A stretch of DNA of 64,000 nt from Firmicutes bacterium UBA2058 (GTDB lineage Bacteria; Bacillota; Clostridia; Tissierellales; Sedimentibacteraceae): contig DDAM01000009.1 of the NCBI GenBank assembly GCA_002332905.1, forward strand, positions 11,257-75,256. Reading direction: 5' to 3'. Every line of letters begins with the position of its first letter. Within the stretch, counting starts at the first letter, position 1. Positions 53,511-61,543 of this stretch are shown piece by piece. The notes beneath the pieces were generated by a model. It was given only the letters and a program-made list of their open reading frames with translations. It had not been told where the DNA came from and made no database searches. Made by a program: the position numbers and the translations under genes.

Positions 53511-53615
53511 ATTGGCCACAACATATAGTGGTTTGAAGATGAAGTTTGGGTCAAAAATCGGTGAAAAAAACACTGCTTTTTGACCCTTAAAAATAGGGTG
53601 TTTTATAGATGACAT
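53511..53615 (+). repeat. Dispersed repeat copy B (left-truncated)
   Basis: Shares the right two thirds of copies A and C, from GGCCACAA to TATAGATGACAT. It contains a perfect 10-bp stem, 53548-53557 with 53577-53586. It follows the amidohydrolase fragment directly. Confidence 0.7.
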
Positions 53616-53720
53616 TGGATAATAAGAGGTATTTCATGTGAAGATAGTAAATCTATATTTTAAACTATTTTATTAAAATTACTTTCCCACTAACTTAACT
53701 TAGTGAAAGGAGATGGATAC

Positions 53721-54245
53721 TTGAGAAAAAGATTATTAAAACGATTTTCATATTTATATACTGGCGAATTAATGTCAGCAGTAATGTTTATTGTCGTGTT
53801 TTTTTTACTTAATAAAGTCTATCCCCAATTACAATTGTATTCGCTAACCTCTTTTTGGATTTCATTTTTTCTTTTGGAATTTCTACTGGTGCAAGGAAGC
53901 ATATATTGGTATGCAAAATGGAAGAGACTAAAGAAAGAAAATACAACAGTAACTCCTATCCAAGTTGTAAAAAGCTTTAAAAACTTGAAGAAATTCAATA
54001 TCAGCTTAATAATTATCACGATGTTTATTTTTGCGTTTGATTTTTTTAAATTGTATCCATCATTACCTTTAGGCAGCTTAGGCATTGCAGGCTTTATCTA
54101 TATATTCGCGATACTTGAATATATTAACTATTTTCACTTTCAACTTTCGTATGATAATCTTTCTGATATTAAGTATTTATTGAGGTCAAAAAAGCTTAAA
54201 CAATCATGTCTAAGCAGGGACTTTGATAGCAGGTTTAAATTTTAG
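53721..54245 (+). CDS. Hypothetical four-helix membrane protein
   Basis: A 174-residue protein with hydrophobic segments near residues 17-36, 42-62, 92-110 and 115-135, and a charged tail. It starts at a TTG (53721) eight bases after AAAGGAG. The RKRLLKRFSYLYTGEL opening recalls a small family of Bacillus-type stress membrane proteins, but I cannot name it. It lies alone between the dispersed repeat and an acetyltransferase gene. Confidence 0.6.
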   Translation: MRKRLLKRFSYLYTGELMSAVMFIVVFFLLNKVYPQLQLYSLTSFWISFFLLEFLLVQGSIYWYAKWKRLKKENTTVTPIQVVKSFKNLKKFNISLIIITMFIFAFDFFKLYPSLPLGSLGIAGFIYIFAILEYINYFHFQLSYDNLSDIKYLLRSKKLKQSCLSRDFDSRFKF

Positions 54246-54362
54246 TTTGTCGATGAGATTATAAATAAATTTGAAGTTAAGACACATCATTTATAAAAAG
54301 TACATCAGTAGTTTATTGTGATGGAACTAAATTTATATTTTACATTTATTGGGAGGACATAT

Positions 54363-54890
54363 ATGGATATTAGTATTGAACTTGGACAAGCAAATGATAT
54401 TGATGAATTAGAACAACTTTACAATGATTTAAATGACTATTTGGCAAAAGGAGTAAATTATCCTGGATGGATAAAGGGTATATATCCTATAAGGCAAAAT
54501 GCAATTGATGGAGTCATAAACGACAATCTTTATGTGGCAAAGCATAATGGAAAAATCATTGGTTCTATTATTTTAAATAATGAACCTGAACCAGAATATT
54601 ATAATGCTATATGGGGGTTTGAGTCTGATTATTCAGATGTTTTTGTTATACATACATTTGTTGTTCATCCGAAATTTATGAAATGTGGTGTAGGCAAAGC
54701 ACTTATGGAATTTGCTGATGAATACAGTATTAAGTCACAAGTTAAATCAATTAGGTTGGATGTATATGAAGGAAATATACCTGCCATAAAATTGTATGAA
54801 AAATGTAGTTTTAAATATATTGATACTGTTGATTTGGGACTTGGAAACTACGGATTGGATTGGTTTAAACTATATGAAAAATTAATATGA
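54363..54890 (+). CDS. GNAT family N-acetyltransferase
   Basis: A 175-residue acetyl-CoA-dependent acetyltransferase. Motif A is FVVHPKFMKCGVGKALMEFA (near residue 100), with the CoA-binding CGVGKAL, and motif B is IRLDVYEGNIPAIKLYEKCSF. The N-terminus IELGQANDIDELEQLYNDL is typical. The start is the ATG at 54363 after GGGAGGA, not an earlier ATG. Substrate is unknown; it sits in an accessory region. Confidence 0.87.
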   Translation: MDISIELGQANDIDELEQLYNDLNDYLAKGVNYPGWIKGIYPIRQNAIDGVINDNLYVAKHNGKIIGSIILNNEPEPEYYNAIWGFESDYSDVFVIHTFVVHPKFMKCGVGKALMEFADEYSIKSQVKSIRLDVYEGNIPAIKLYEKCSFKYIDTVDLGLGNYGLDWFKLYEKLI

Positions 54891-55055
54891 GATAATATGT
54901 ATTATCTTATGTATTATTTATTACATACTTTACTTATAAGAGAAAATCAAAATAAAATGACGTAATACTTATAAAACTCAGCGTCGTAGTGGTAGAAAAG
55001 TGTTCATTAAGTTATTTGTATTTTACTATATAATAATCGAAGGAGAATAAAGCAT

Positions 55056-55502
55056 ATGATAAATTTTATTGTAATAGTTATGTTCGTTGGCATAATTATA
55101 AAGCAATGGTCTTACATACGAATGTTAAAAGTTCCAACAAAGAAAAGTATACTTGAAATAGTATTAATTATTTTAGGAATATTTGGATTTGTATTATTAA
55201 CATTTTATTCTACAAAAGAATATATACATTATTTAATCTGTGTACTGGGGATTGCAACATTCATTTTTATTTGGGTGAAACCAGGTATTACTGATACAGG
55301 TATGATAATGAATGTTCGGGGAAGGGAATTATATTCTTGGTGTGAGATAAAAAAGGTTAAAATTAGTAAAACAGATTATGTAAAGGTTACTTATTTAAGA
55401 AACTCAGGATCAAAAATTATTGCACAGAAATTTGATATAAAAGATTATGAACAGATAATAAATATATTGCAAAACAATAATGTGAGAATTGAAAATATAT
55501 AA
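55056..55502 (+). CDS. Membrane protein with DUF5673-like C-terminal domain
   Basis: A 148-residue protein with hydrophobic segments near residues 1-15, 31-50 and 58-74, followed by a PH-like soluble domain (GMIMNVRGRELYSWCEIKKVKI, then a KFDIKDYEQIINIL ending). This matches the DUF5673 layout of small clostridial membrane proteins. A GGAGAAT site precedes the ATG. Function is unknown. Confidence 0.7.
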   Translation: MINFIVIVMFVGIIIKQWSYIRMLKVPTKKSILEIVLIILGIFGFVLLTFYSTKEYIHYLICVLGIATFIFIWVKPGITDTGMIMNVRGRELYSWCEIKKVKISKTDYVKVTYLRNSGSKIIAQKFDIKDYEQIINILQNNNVRIENI

Positions 55503-55620
55503 TTATAGGAAATGATTAGAATCCTTATTTGAAATTAAGACGTATCTTTAATATTATGTTCAGCTAATAAGTAAGAAATAACACAAATGTTGTTTACAGA
55601 AATTTAAAATAGAAATTATG

Positions 55621-55660
55621 GATGTAATAGGATATTAAAGATCCTGATACATCTATTTTT
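55621..55660 (+). terminator. Terminator downstream of the DUF5673-like gene
   Basis: A stem of 6 plus 5 bp with a symmetric two-base bulge (55621-55633 with 55641-55653) followed by TATTTTT. Confidence 0.75.
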
Positions 55661-55677
55661 ATACAAATTAAGAATTT

Positions 55678-55743
55678 AAAATGGTAGGTTATGGGACGAA
55701 GTTTTAAGGTAAATCAAGACCAAATAAACTTCGCCATTTTTTT
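55678..55743 (+). terminator. Second hairpin with T tract
   Basis: AAAATGG (55678-55684) pairs with CCATTTT (55734-55740), and an inner 8-bp stem joins 55697-55704 with 55726-55733. A run of seven T closes it. Confidence 0.6.
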
Positions 55744-55799
55744 ATGACTAAAAACAGATCAAATGACAAAGCCAACATATCTCTAGCTTAATTATGCTT

Positions 55800-55955
55800 T
55801 TGTCACAATAATTATTATCCATCAACATGTGGTAAAAACGATAAATAAGCCACTCTAGACACAAGATGTTGTGGTTTTAGAACGAAAACGGGCAAAAATT
55901 AGGCTAAAAAATGCCCGATTTTTGCCCTGATGTTTAGGGAAAATATAGATGACAT
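55800..55955 (+). repeat. Dispersed repeat copy C
   Basis: The full-length counterpart of copy A. The first 28 bases match the left Wadjet repeat at 24 of 28 positions. A 9-bp stem joins 55890-55898 with 55919-55927. The end is TATAGATGACAT. No ORF. Confidence 0.75.
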
Positions 55956-56152
55956 AGCACTTTTCTTTAATAGCAATAACATATTTTTCTTCTTCCAATA
56001 CAATTGCAGTGTTTTGTTCGGAGGAAAACCCTACGATTATACAAAGGAAAAACTATATAAAATAAACTGTACTTTTTGATGTAAACATAAGGGTTCCTCA
56101 TACAACAGAAGAATTTTATAATTTCCGTTTCCTTTCTTTAATTTATTAATGG

Positions 56153-57031
56153 TTAGACCAGACTCTGTGTATGTTGTGACAGAGTATTGGACTGTATATA
56201 GTGATTGAGCAAGTCATATTGTTCCTGAACTTTATCAAAGCTTGAAGCAATACTTTCTTGAGTGAGGTTAGACAATGCAGCTTCTGCATCCTGTGCAAAC
56301 CCTTTTGGAATGTATGCATCTTTTTGTTGCTGAAGTCTTTGCAGGCAACCTTTTTCATTTAGCATATATAACTCATTTATGGCATATAAAACTTGCAATA
56401 AACTAATCCAGCAACGAAATAGTGAACCAGCGGCGTAGAGAACGTCTCCTTTTTGAATGGATTTTTTTCCGCAGAGCAGAGAAAATTCACACTCCCACAT
56501 AAATTTAACGATTGCTGCCTTTTGATAAATTGGAGGAAAGGATTTTAGGCTGTTTTTTTGTTTCTGAATCAACTGATTATTGCTATTCAATATTTTGCAG
56601 TATACGACCTCGCCCATATAGATAGAGTTGACAAAACCAAATGGATGACCGCATTGATAGTCAATTGTGATGTTTCCTTCCACACAATCTTCAATAACAG
56701 CAATAACATTTTTGGTCTCTCGAAAAAGAATATCTACTGCCATGTCATCTATTTTTAGCCAGCCGCCTCCATTGATCCATGCGCCCCAATCTCCGGGACG
56801 TGTTATAGCATCTTGGCGATGTTCATCATCAAACAAAATAGCTTTTTGTCGAAAGGTTATAAAATCAAAGGTGGAAGAATCATAATAGATTCCGATATCA
56901 ATATCGGAATCCTTTCCAGAGGTTTCTGTTGCACGGGAACCTCCTAAGACAATTGCATCAATTCCCGAGACTCCAATAAGAGAATGGGTAATTTTTTCTA
57001 AGAGATATTCAACTTTCTTGTTATTAAGCAT
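56153..57031 (-). CDS. Nucleotidyltransferase downstream of the Mef-type pump
   Basis: A 292-residue protein whose N-terminal domain has the nucleotidyltransferase motif GGSRATETSGKDSDIDIGIYY (residues 31-51), with G-S followed by D-x-D, and a third acidic residue in MAVDILF near 99. The C-terminal half is helical. Enzymes of this fold include lincosamide and aminoglycoside nucleotidyltransferases as well as housekeeping ones. It starts 15 bases after the efflux gene ends, so the two form an operon under the same drug-sensing leader; a resistance role is plausible but unproven. Confidence 0.78.
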   Translation of the reverse strand: MLNNKKVEYLLEKITHSLIGVSGIDAIVLGGSRATETSGKDSDIDIGIYYDSSTFDFITFRQKAILFDDEHRQDAITRPGDWGAWINGGGWLKIDDMAVDILFRETKNVIAVIEDCVEGNITIDYQCGHPFGFVNSIYMGEVVYCKILNSNNQLIQKQKNSLKSFPPIYQKAAIVKFMWECEFSLLCGKKSIQKGDVLYAAGSLFRCWISLLQVLYAINELYMLNEKGCLQRLQQQKDAYIPKGFAQDAEAALSNLTQESIASSFDKVQEQYDLLNHYIQSNTLSQHTQSLV

Positions 57032-57046
57032 TATAATTTCTCCTTT

Positions 57047-58270
57047 TTATTGATCAATTTTCCGAATGGATGACATCGTCATGGCTAATACACCTACTAG
57101 GCATATAAGAATGCCTGTAATGGTAAACCAATTCTGAATCCCTATCTTATCAGCAAAAACACCGGATAGGATTAGTCCAAGCGGCATAGCAAAGGAATTC
57201 AGACTACCAAGTAGTCCAAATATACGTCCTAGAAATTCGGATGAAATTTTACTTTGAATTAATGCAGTCTGCACCCCTGCATAGAAAGGGGCAGAAAACC
57301 CCATAAGCAAGCTGCACAAAGCAAAAATCACAAATGAGCTTTGTGGCAATAAACCTGATATGGTAATGGAAGCCCCCATCATAAAAATAGAACTTATGAT
57401 ACTGACTGCACGATTTCGGAATCCTCCCCACACACCAAGAAGTATACCGCCTAACATTATGCCCACAGCAAAGGTTGTTTCTATGATAGAGGCATGAGTG
57501 GTTGTTCCTCCAAAATACTGTATTGCCATAAGTGGGAAGAGTGCGTTAATGGGCATATAGGCAAAAGCGTATAGCGTACCAATCCACAGTAAGGCAAACA
57601 ATCCCTTATGTTTTTGCATGACATGATATCCCTCTTTAAAGTCGGTAATGAAATGTCGTTTGTCTGAAATAGTCTGGGAACCTTGTGATGGGAACGAAAC
57701 GACAGCTACGGTAATGCAGGCAATGATGGCTCCTAAAACATCTAACGCAATTGCAGCATTTAATCCCCAATGAGCATATATAAGTGCCGCCAGTGCAGGG
57801 CTTAGTATAAAGCTGATGGATTGAATTGACTGACTGTACCCAGCGCATTTTGTCAGGTTCTCATCTGGTACGAGAGCAGGTGTAGCTGCACTTAATGCTG
57901 GAGTATGAAATGCTGTACCGATACTACGGATAAACAGTACGGTCATAACAGCCCAAACAGGAAGCTGCATATTCAATGAAAGCAGTGCTAAAATCATTCC
58001 GGCAGCAGCAATCATGATGTCAGCACCTATCATGACCAGTTTACGGTTCCAACGATCTACAAACACTCCAATCATGGTTCCCAAGATTGCTTGAGGTAGA
58101 AAGCCTACCATTGTTGCAATTGAAAGTACCATTGCAGAGCCGGTGGCATTGGTCAAATGCCAAACAAGTGCCATTTGCAGAACAGAACTGGTTATAAGTG
58201 AAACAGCCTGACCTGACCATATAGTGAAGAAGCTACGCTTCCAATTTAATTTTCTGATATTATTATTCAT
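57047..58270 (-). CDS. mef: Mef-type macrolide efflux MFS transporter
   Basis: A 407-residue major facilitator transporter with 12 predicted membrane segments. Segments such as IWSGQAVSLITSSVLQMA, GSAMVLSIATMVGFLPQAILG, FIRSIGTAFHTPAL, ENLTKCAGYSQSIQSISF and YMPINALFPL recall Mef(A)/Mef(E) macrolide pumps very closely. Motif A of the MFS lies at GVFVDRWNRK. The long leader encodes MTASIRLR, like the mef leader peptide. Known mef genes are usually followed by the ribosome-protection gene msr(D); here a nucleotidyltransferase takes that place. Composition is less AT-rich than neighbouring genes, which suggests horizontal acquisition. Substrate range remains to be shown. Confidence 0.88.
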   Translation of the reverse strand: MNNNIRKLNWKRSFFTIWSGQAVSLITSSVLQMALVWHLTNATGSAMVLSIATMVGFLPQAILGTMIGVFVDRWNRKLVMIGADIMIAAAGMILALLSLNMQLPVWAVMTVLFIRSIGTAFHTPALSAATPALVPDENLTKCAGYSQSIQSISFILSPALAALIYAHWGLNAAIALDVLGAIIACITVAVVSFPSQGSQTISDKRHFITDFKEGYHVMQKHKGLFALLWIGTLYAFAYMPINALFPLMAIQYFGGTTTHASIIETTFAVGIMLGGILLGVWGGFRNRAVSIISSIFMMGASITISGLLPQSSFVIFALCSLLMGFSAPFYAGVQTALIQSKISSEFLGRIFGLLGSLNSFAMPLGLILSGVFADKIGIQNWFTITGILICLVGVLAMTMSSIRKIDQ

Positions 58271-58312
58271 ATTTATTTTCTCCCTGTATTTTTTATTGGT
58301 TTATTAGTTTGA

Positions 58313-58362
58313 GGCAATAAAAAATGCAGATTAGAAGTATGATAAGAGCTTCTAATCTGCAT
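58313..58362 (-). terminator. Attenuator terminator in the mef leader
   Basis: A 14-bp perfect stem (58324-58337 with 58349-58362) is followed, on the minus strand, by a T run ending TTTTTATTG. It lies between the leader ORFs and the mef start and must be overridden for mef expression. Its first arm overlaps the stop codon of a 14-codon ORF. Confidence 0.85.
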
Positions 58363-58396
58363 ATATACGAGAGGAAAATACAACGATAAAAGGCAT
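58352..58396 (-). CDS. Possible second leader peptide (14 residues)
   Basis: An ORF reading MPFIVVFSSRIYAD whose stop codon lies in the ascending arm of the attenuator hairpin. An AAGGA site lies 12 bases upstream, a little far. A ribosome on it would block the hairpin. FIVV resembles the IAVV and IFVI stall motifs of Erm leader peptides. It may be chance; translation is unproven. Confidence 0.4.
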   Translation of the reverse strand: MPFIVVFSSRIYAD

Positions 58397-58495
58397 AGCA
58401 AAAGCTATTCCTTACCGCAAGATATGTCTGCATCGTAAAATAAGCATAATAAAAAAGCCCATCATCATAGATGGAATCTACTTTTTATTGCCAGC

Positions 58496-58522
58496 TTATC
58501 TTAAACGAATAGATGCAGTCAT
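58496..58522 (-). CDS. mefL: Mef leader peptide MTASIRLR
   Basis: An eight-codon ORF behind an ideal TAAGGAGGAA site, near the start of the leader transcript. It differs by one residue from MTASMRLR, which I recall as the leader of mef(A) and which belongs to the RLR group of macrolide-dependent stalling peptides. A drug-stalled ribosome here would change leader folding and allow read-through of the attenuator at 58324-58362. Confidence 0.85.
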   Translation of the reverse strand: MTASIRLR

Positions 58523-58556
58523 AAATGCGGTTCCTCCTTAAAACAAAATTTATAAT

Positions 58557-58586
58557 ATAATAGCATCTTATATTAGCATTTGTCAA
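58557..58586 (-). promoter_or_regulatory. Promoter of the mef leader
   Basis: On the minus strand TTGACA (58586-58581), 18 bases, then TATTAT (58562-58557). It lies 35 bases before the leader-peptide start. Confidence 0.75.
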
Positions 58587-58716
58587 ATAAAAATTTATCA
58601 TCTTATCAATTCGCCCAAAATGAATAATCTGCCCCTGACCATAAAGCGTGCAAAAGAGAAACGTCCCATTTTGCACTAGACAACAAGCCTAATGCTAACA
58701 TTAAAAAAACACATTG

Positions 58717-59400
58717 CTAACAGGACGGGAACCATCCTATTTTTGTATATGGAATTTTGAATTCAACTATACCTGTTGAGTATGGTGCTATATCATATTG
58801 CTGATAATAAATGATTATACCATCAGGTGACATGTAAAAACTGTGGGGATTAAAATTTTCTATAATTAAGTTTTTAAAGTCATTAAAGTAAATAAACGGA
58901 TTCTCTTTTAAGTTTTCTTTAGCTTGTGCTGTTATTTCCTGTATTAACATATGGGTGTAATCTGTATAAGGCATAAAGAAGCAATAAAGATAGATATTTT
59001 GTCCAGTGCATAATTCCCATGTGTTTGAAGTTCTTGTAGTGTTTCCGTGTGCCCCTCCCGTGAATTCATATTTGTCTGTATAAAGGCTTATAAAACAGTT
59101 GTCATTATAAGTTATTGTATATACCATATAAGCTTCATAGCTATGAAAAGGAAAATTATTTTTCAGTGAATCCGTATATGTATTAATAGCCTGATTATAA
59201 AGTGTGTTTGAGGTATATTCGATGTATTCATTAACTTGCATGCTAATCTGATTATTTATATTTTCTTCTGCGCGTGGATTATAACTAATATTTATTATTG
59301 GATATTTAATATTAAGTGTCAGTATTTCAATGTTATCATATTTATATCTACAATTCATTTCTCGCATGTTGATTGTAGCAAAGCATCTCGTTTTATTCAT
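58717..59400 (-). CDS. DUF3298/DUF4163-type protein (RsiV/PdaC-like domain)
   Basis: A 227-residue protein lacking an obvious signal peptide or membrane segment. The N-terminal part (about 25-120) resembles DUF4163, and the diagnostic YEFTGGAHGNTTRTSNTWEL motif (near residue 112) with a C-terminal YYQQYDIAPYSTGIVEFKIPY marks DUF3298. The fold is known from anti-sigma factor RsiV and deacetylase PdaC, where it is extracellular. The lack of an export signal is odd. The start ATG follows GGGAGGTTCG. It is monocistronic. Confidence 0.8.
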   Translation of the reverse strand: MNKTRCFATINMREMNCRYKYDNIEILTLNIKYPIINISYNPRAEENINNQISMQVNEYIEYTSNTLYNQAINTYTDSLKNNFPFHSYEAYMVYTITYNDNCFISLYTDKYEFTGGAHGNTTRTSNTWELCTGQNIYLYCFFMPYTDYTHMLIQEITAQAKENLKENPFIYFNDFKNLIIENFNPHSFYMSPDGIIIYYQQYDIAPYSTGIVEFKIPYTKIGWFPSC

Positions 59401-59736
59401 TTACGAACCTCCCTGGAATATATTATACTGAAGAATTAGATAGTTGTTGGTATCTACATTAGTTACAATTATCATATGCTCAAATTTTAAAGATGCTAAT
59501 CTACTATAAAAAAACAGGGGCGTTCATTTTTTATTAATTCAATCAAAAAAGAACCGTCCCTAAAATAATATAATAATAATAAATCAAAAACCATCCCTGA
59601 AATATGCATAAACTCAATTTTCACTTGACAATGAGGAGAAAAAATAAAATCCAAAAATATTTAATAGGGATGCTTTTCATTCGTTACTTCAGATTTTGAA
59701 AAACATCCCCGTTTTGTGCTTTTTCTTACTATTTGT
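59401..59736. other. Gene-free stretch between minus-strand genes
   Basis: No gene is seen. It holds the terminator of the upstream lipoprotein gene (59667-59710) and another imperfect inverted repeat (about 59516-59525 with 59551-59561) with long AT-rich loops. Confidence 0.6.
59667..59710 (-). terminator. Terminator after the lipoprotein pair
   Basis: A 13-bp near-perfect stem (59667-59679 with 59698-59710) followed on the minus strand by an AT-rich tail with five T, about 27 bases past the stop. Confidence 0.75.
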
Positions 59737-61518
59737 TTAAAAACTATTTCCAAATCCAAAATACATTTCAATAAGCTCTGATGATGAGCCATTTACGTAA
59801 TAATTATCTATTAGTGTCACAAATTTATTGAGTAGTGTACGTTTATCTAATAATTTTTTTTCACCATTTCTTATATTACCTGTAAAAAATTCATCATCTA
59901 GCATATCGTATCCTTTCATATTATTACAAAAGTCATATCTAAATTGATTAAATACTTCACATTTTCTATATTCATCTTTAAAACCATTCCATGAATAGTA
60001 TTTTTTATTTTCTCCGGTTTTTTCATCAGGTTCTTCAATAATGTCAAAATTAATTAAATCTCCATAATAATAGTAGTTATAATTATTATCCTCATATTTT
60101 TCATCAATATTAATGTCTTCTGTTGAAGTTTCCTGTTTATTATCCGGTACTTCAATTCTAAATACTTCTGTAAATTTCAATGAATCGTTTTCTAAGCTAA
60201 ACAAGTAATGTACAGGTTTTATTAAACAGGACATTTTATCAATATAAGATATGGTATACCATCTATTTGTTCCATCCTCTAATGTCTTCAGTCCTAATAT
60301 TTCACTGACACCATCATTTATAGAATAGTATGAAAATATATTTAATGTATCGATGAATTTAAGCTTATCTACATCGAATTTGTATATATCAACATCATGG
60401 TATGCAGGTAAACTACTATCACTTGCTAATTCTTTTTTTCTGGTAACCAGTAATTCTGGTTTAGTATCAAAATCTAAATCTAATAATGATATACCTACAA
60501 CCTTGTCATCATAAATACTATCTATATTATTTATCATAATGTCATAAATGTTCTGCATGTTTTTATCTGTCTTACTTGCGATTAATTCAGGTACTACATT
60601 CCCTTTGCATACATCTTCTATATCTACATCTATTGGAGTACAAGATTTAACTAATGCTTTATTTTCATATCTTGGTCCATTTGAGTCCGTAATATAATTA
60701 ATGCTGATTTTATTTATGCTTATAGATGCATATACATATTCAGAGTTAATAAAATTAAAGGAATCTTTATCTTCTTGAGAAATATTATCTACATCTACAC
60801 TACCTGTTAATTGTAAAGTATCTGCTTTAATTTTAAACTTGTTTATATCAAATGTAGTAAATTTGTCATCTGTATGATACACGGGAATACCTTTCAGGCT
60901 TAATGGATCTATTATTATATCATATGTATTTTTATCATCGTTTCTTTTGATAAATGCCTTTACAGTAATATCAGAAATATCGTATCCAAATATATAATTA
61001 TCAATGATATTAATAGGTGAATTCTCTATGTATCCTTTAAAAGTAACATTTGTTTGTATATTACTAATCTTATATGACGTATCAAATTCTTCTATATGGC
61101 CATATTGACAAATGTCCATATTAGATTTGAAATTATCTTCAATAAAATTATTATTATACATATATAATAATCCCGTACTTTTCCTTGTATAATTATATTG
61201 ATTATCAAAATAAACTGTGTTGCCACTTCTAGTGCAATTTCGAAAGTTAAAAAAACTATGCAGATTACCTATACTATAATTGATATTTAAATTTTCAAAT
61301 TGTTCTTTAGGTATATCCTCTATTGTTAATAATTTTGATTTCTTTCTATTTTTATCAGACGATAAAGGTGAAATTACATTTGTAATATTATCTTTATTAT
61401 TTTTATTTAACTCACTACTTGTTTTAATATTATCATCTGATTTTTTAGAATTATCGCTACAACCAACAAATGTAATAATAGCTACTGAAATTAATATTAA
61501 TAATAAATATCTTTTCAT
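59737..61518 (-). CDS. Paralogous lipoprotein, short form
   Basis: A 593-residue predicted lipoprotein. A lysine-started signal peptide ends with the lipobox FVGC (Cys at about 20), followed by a low-complexity Asn/Lys/Asp linker. The body aligns throughout with the next gene upstream on this strand: HIPKEQ-like start, an IDNYIFGYDISDITVKAFIKR region, and a conserved VVGISLLDLDFDTKPELLVT segment resembling FG-GAP or calcium-loop repeats. It ends SELIEMYFGFGNSF, where the paralogue continues into an extra domain. Function is unknown; surface exposure is inferred. An AGGAGAGG site precedes the ATG. Confidence 0.8.
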   Translation of the reverse strand: MKRYLLLILISVAIITFVGCSDNSKKSDDNIKTSSELNKNNKDNITNVISPLSSDKNRKKSKLLTIEDIPKEQFENLNINYSIGNLHSFFNFRNCTRSGNTVYFDNQYNYTRKSTGLLYMYNNNFIEDNFKSNMDICQYGHIEEFDTSYKISNIQTNVTFKGYIENSPINIIDNYIFGYDISDITVKAFIKRNDDKNTYDIIIDPLSLKGIPVYHTDDKFTTFDINKFKIKADTLQLTGSVDVDNISQEDKDSFNFINSEYVYASISINKISINYITDSNGPRYENKALVKSCTPIDVDIEDVCKGNVVPELIASKTDKNMQNIYDIMINNIDSIYDDKVVGISLLDLDFDTKPELLVTRKKELASDSSLPAYHDVDIYKFDVDKLKFIDTLNIFSYYSINDGVSEILGLKTLEDGTNRWYTISYIDKMSCLIKPVHYLFSLENDSLKFTEVFRIEVPDNKQETSTEDINIDEKYEDNNYNYYYYGDLINFDIIEEPDEKTGENKKYYSWNGFKDEYRKCEVFNQFRYDFCNNMKGYDMLDDEFFTGNIRNGEKKLLDKRTLLNKFVTLIDNYYVNGSSSELIEMYFGFGNSF

Positions 61519-61543
61519 GTTCCTCTCCTCATATAATCAAGTT

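Larger units (their letters stand above)
55503..56152. other. Gene-free stretch with terminators and repeat copy C
   Basis: No gene is supported. The stretch has two hairpins (55621-55660 and 55678-55743) and the dispersed repeat at 55800-55955. From 55956 to 56152 I see only AT-rich sequence running into the end of the minus-strand nucleotidyltransferase gene. Confidence 0.6.
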
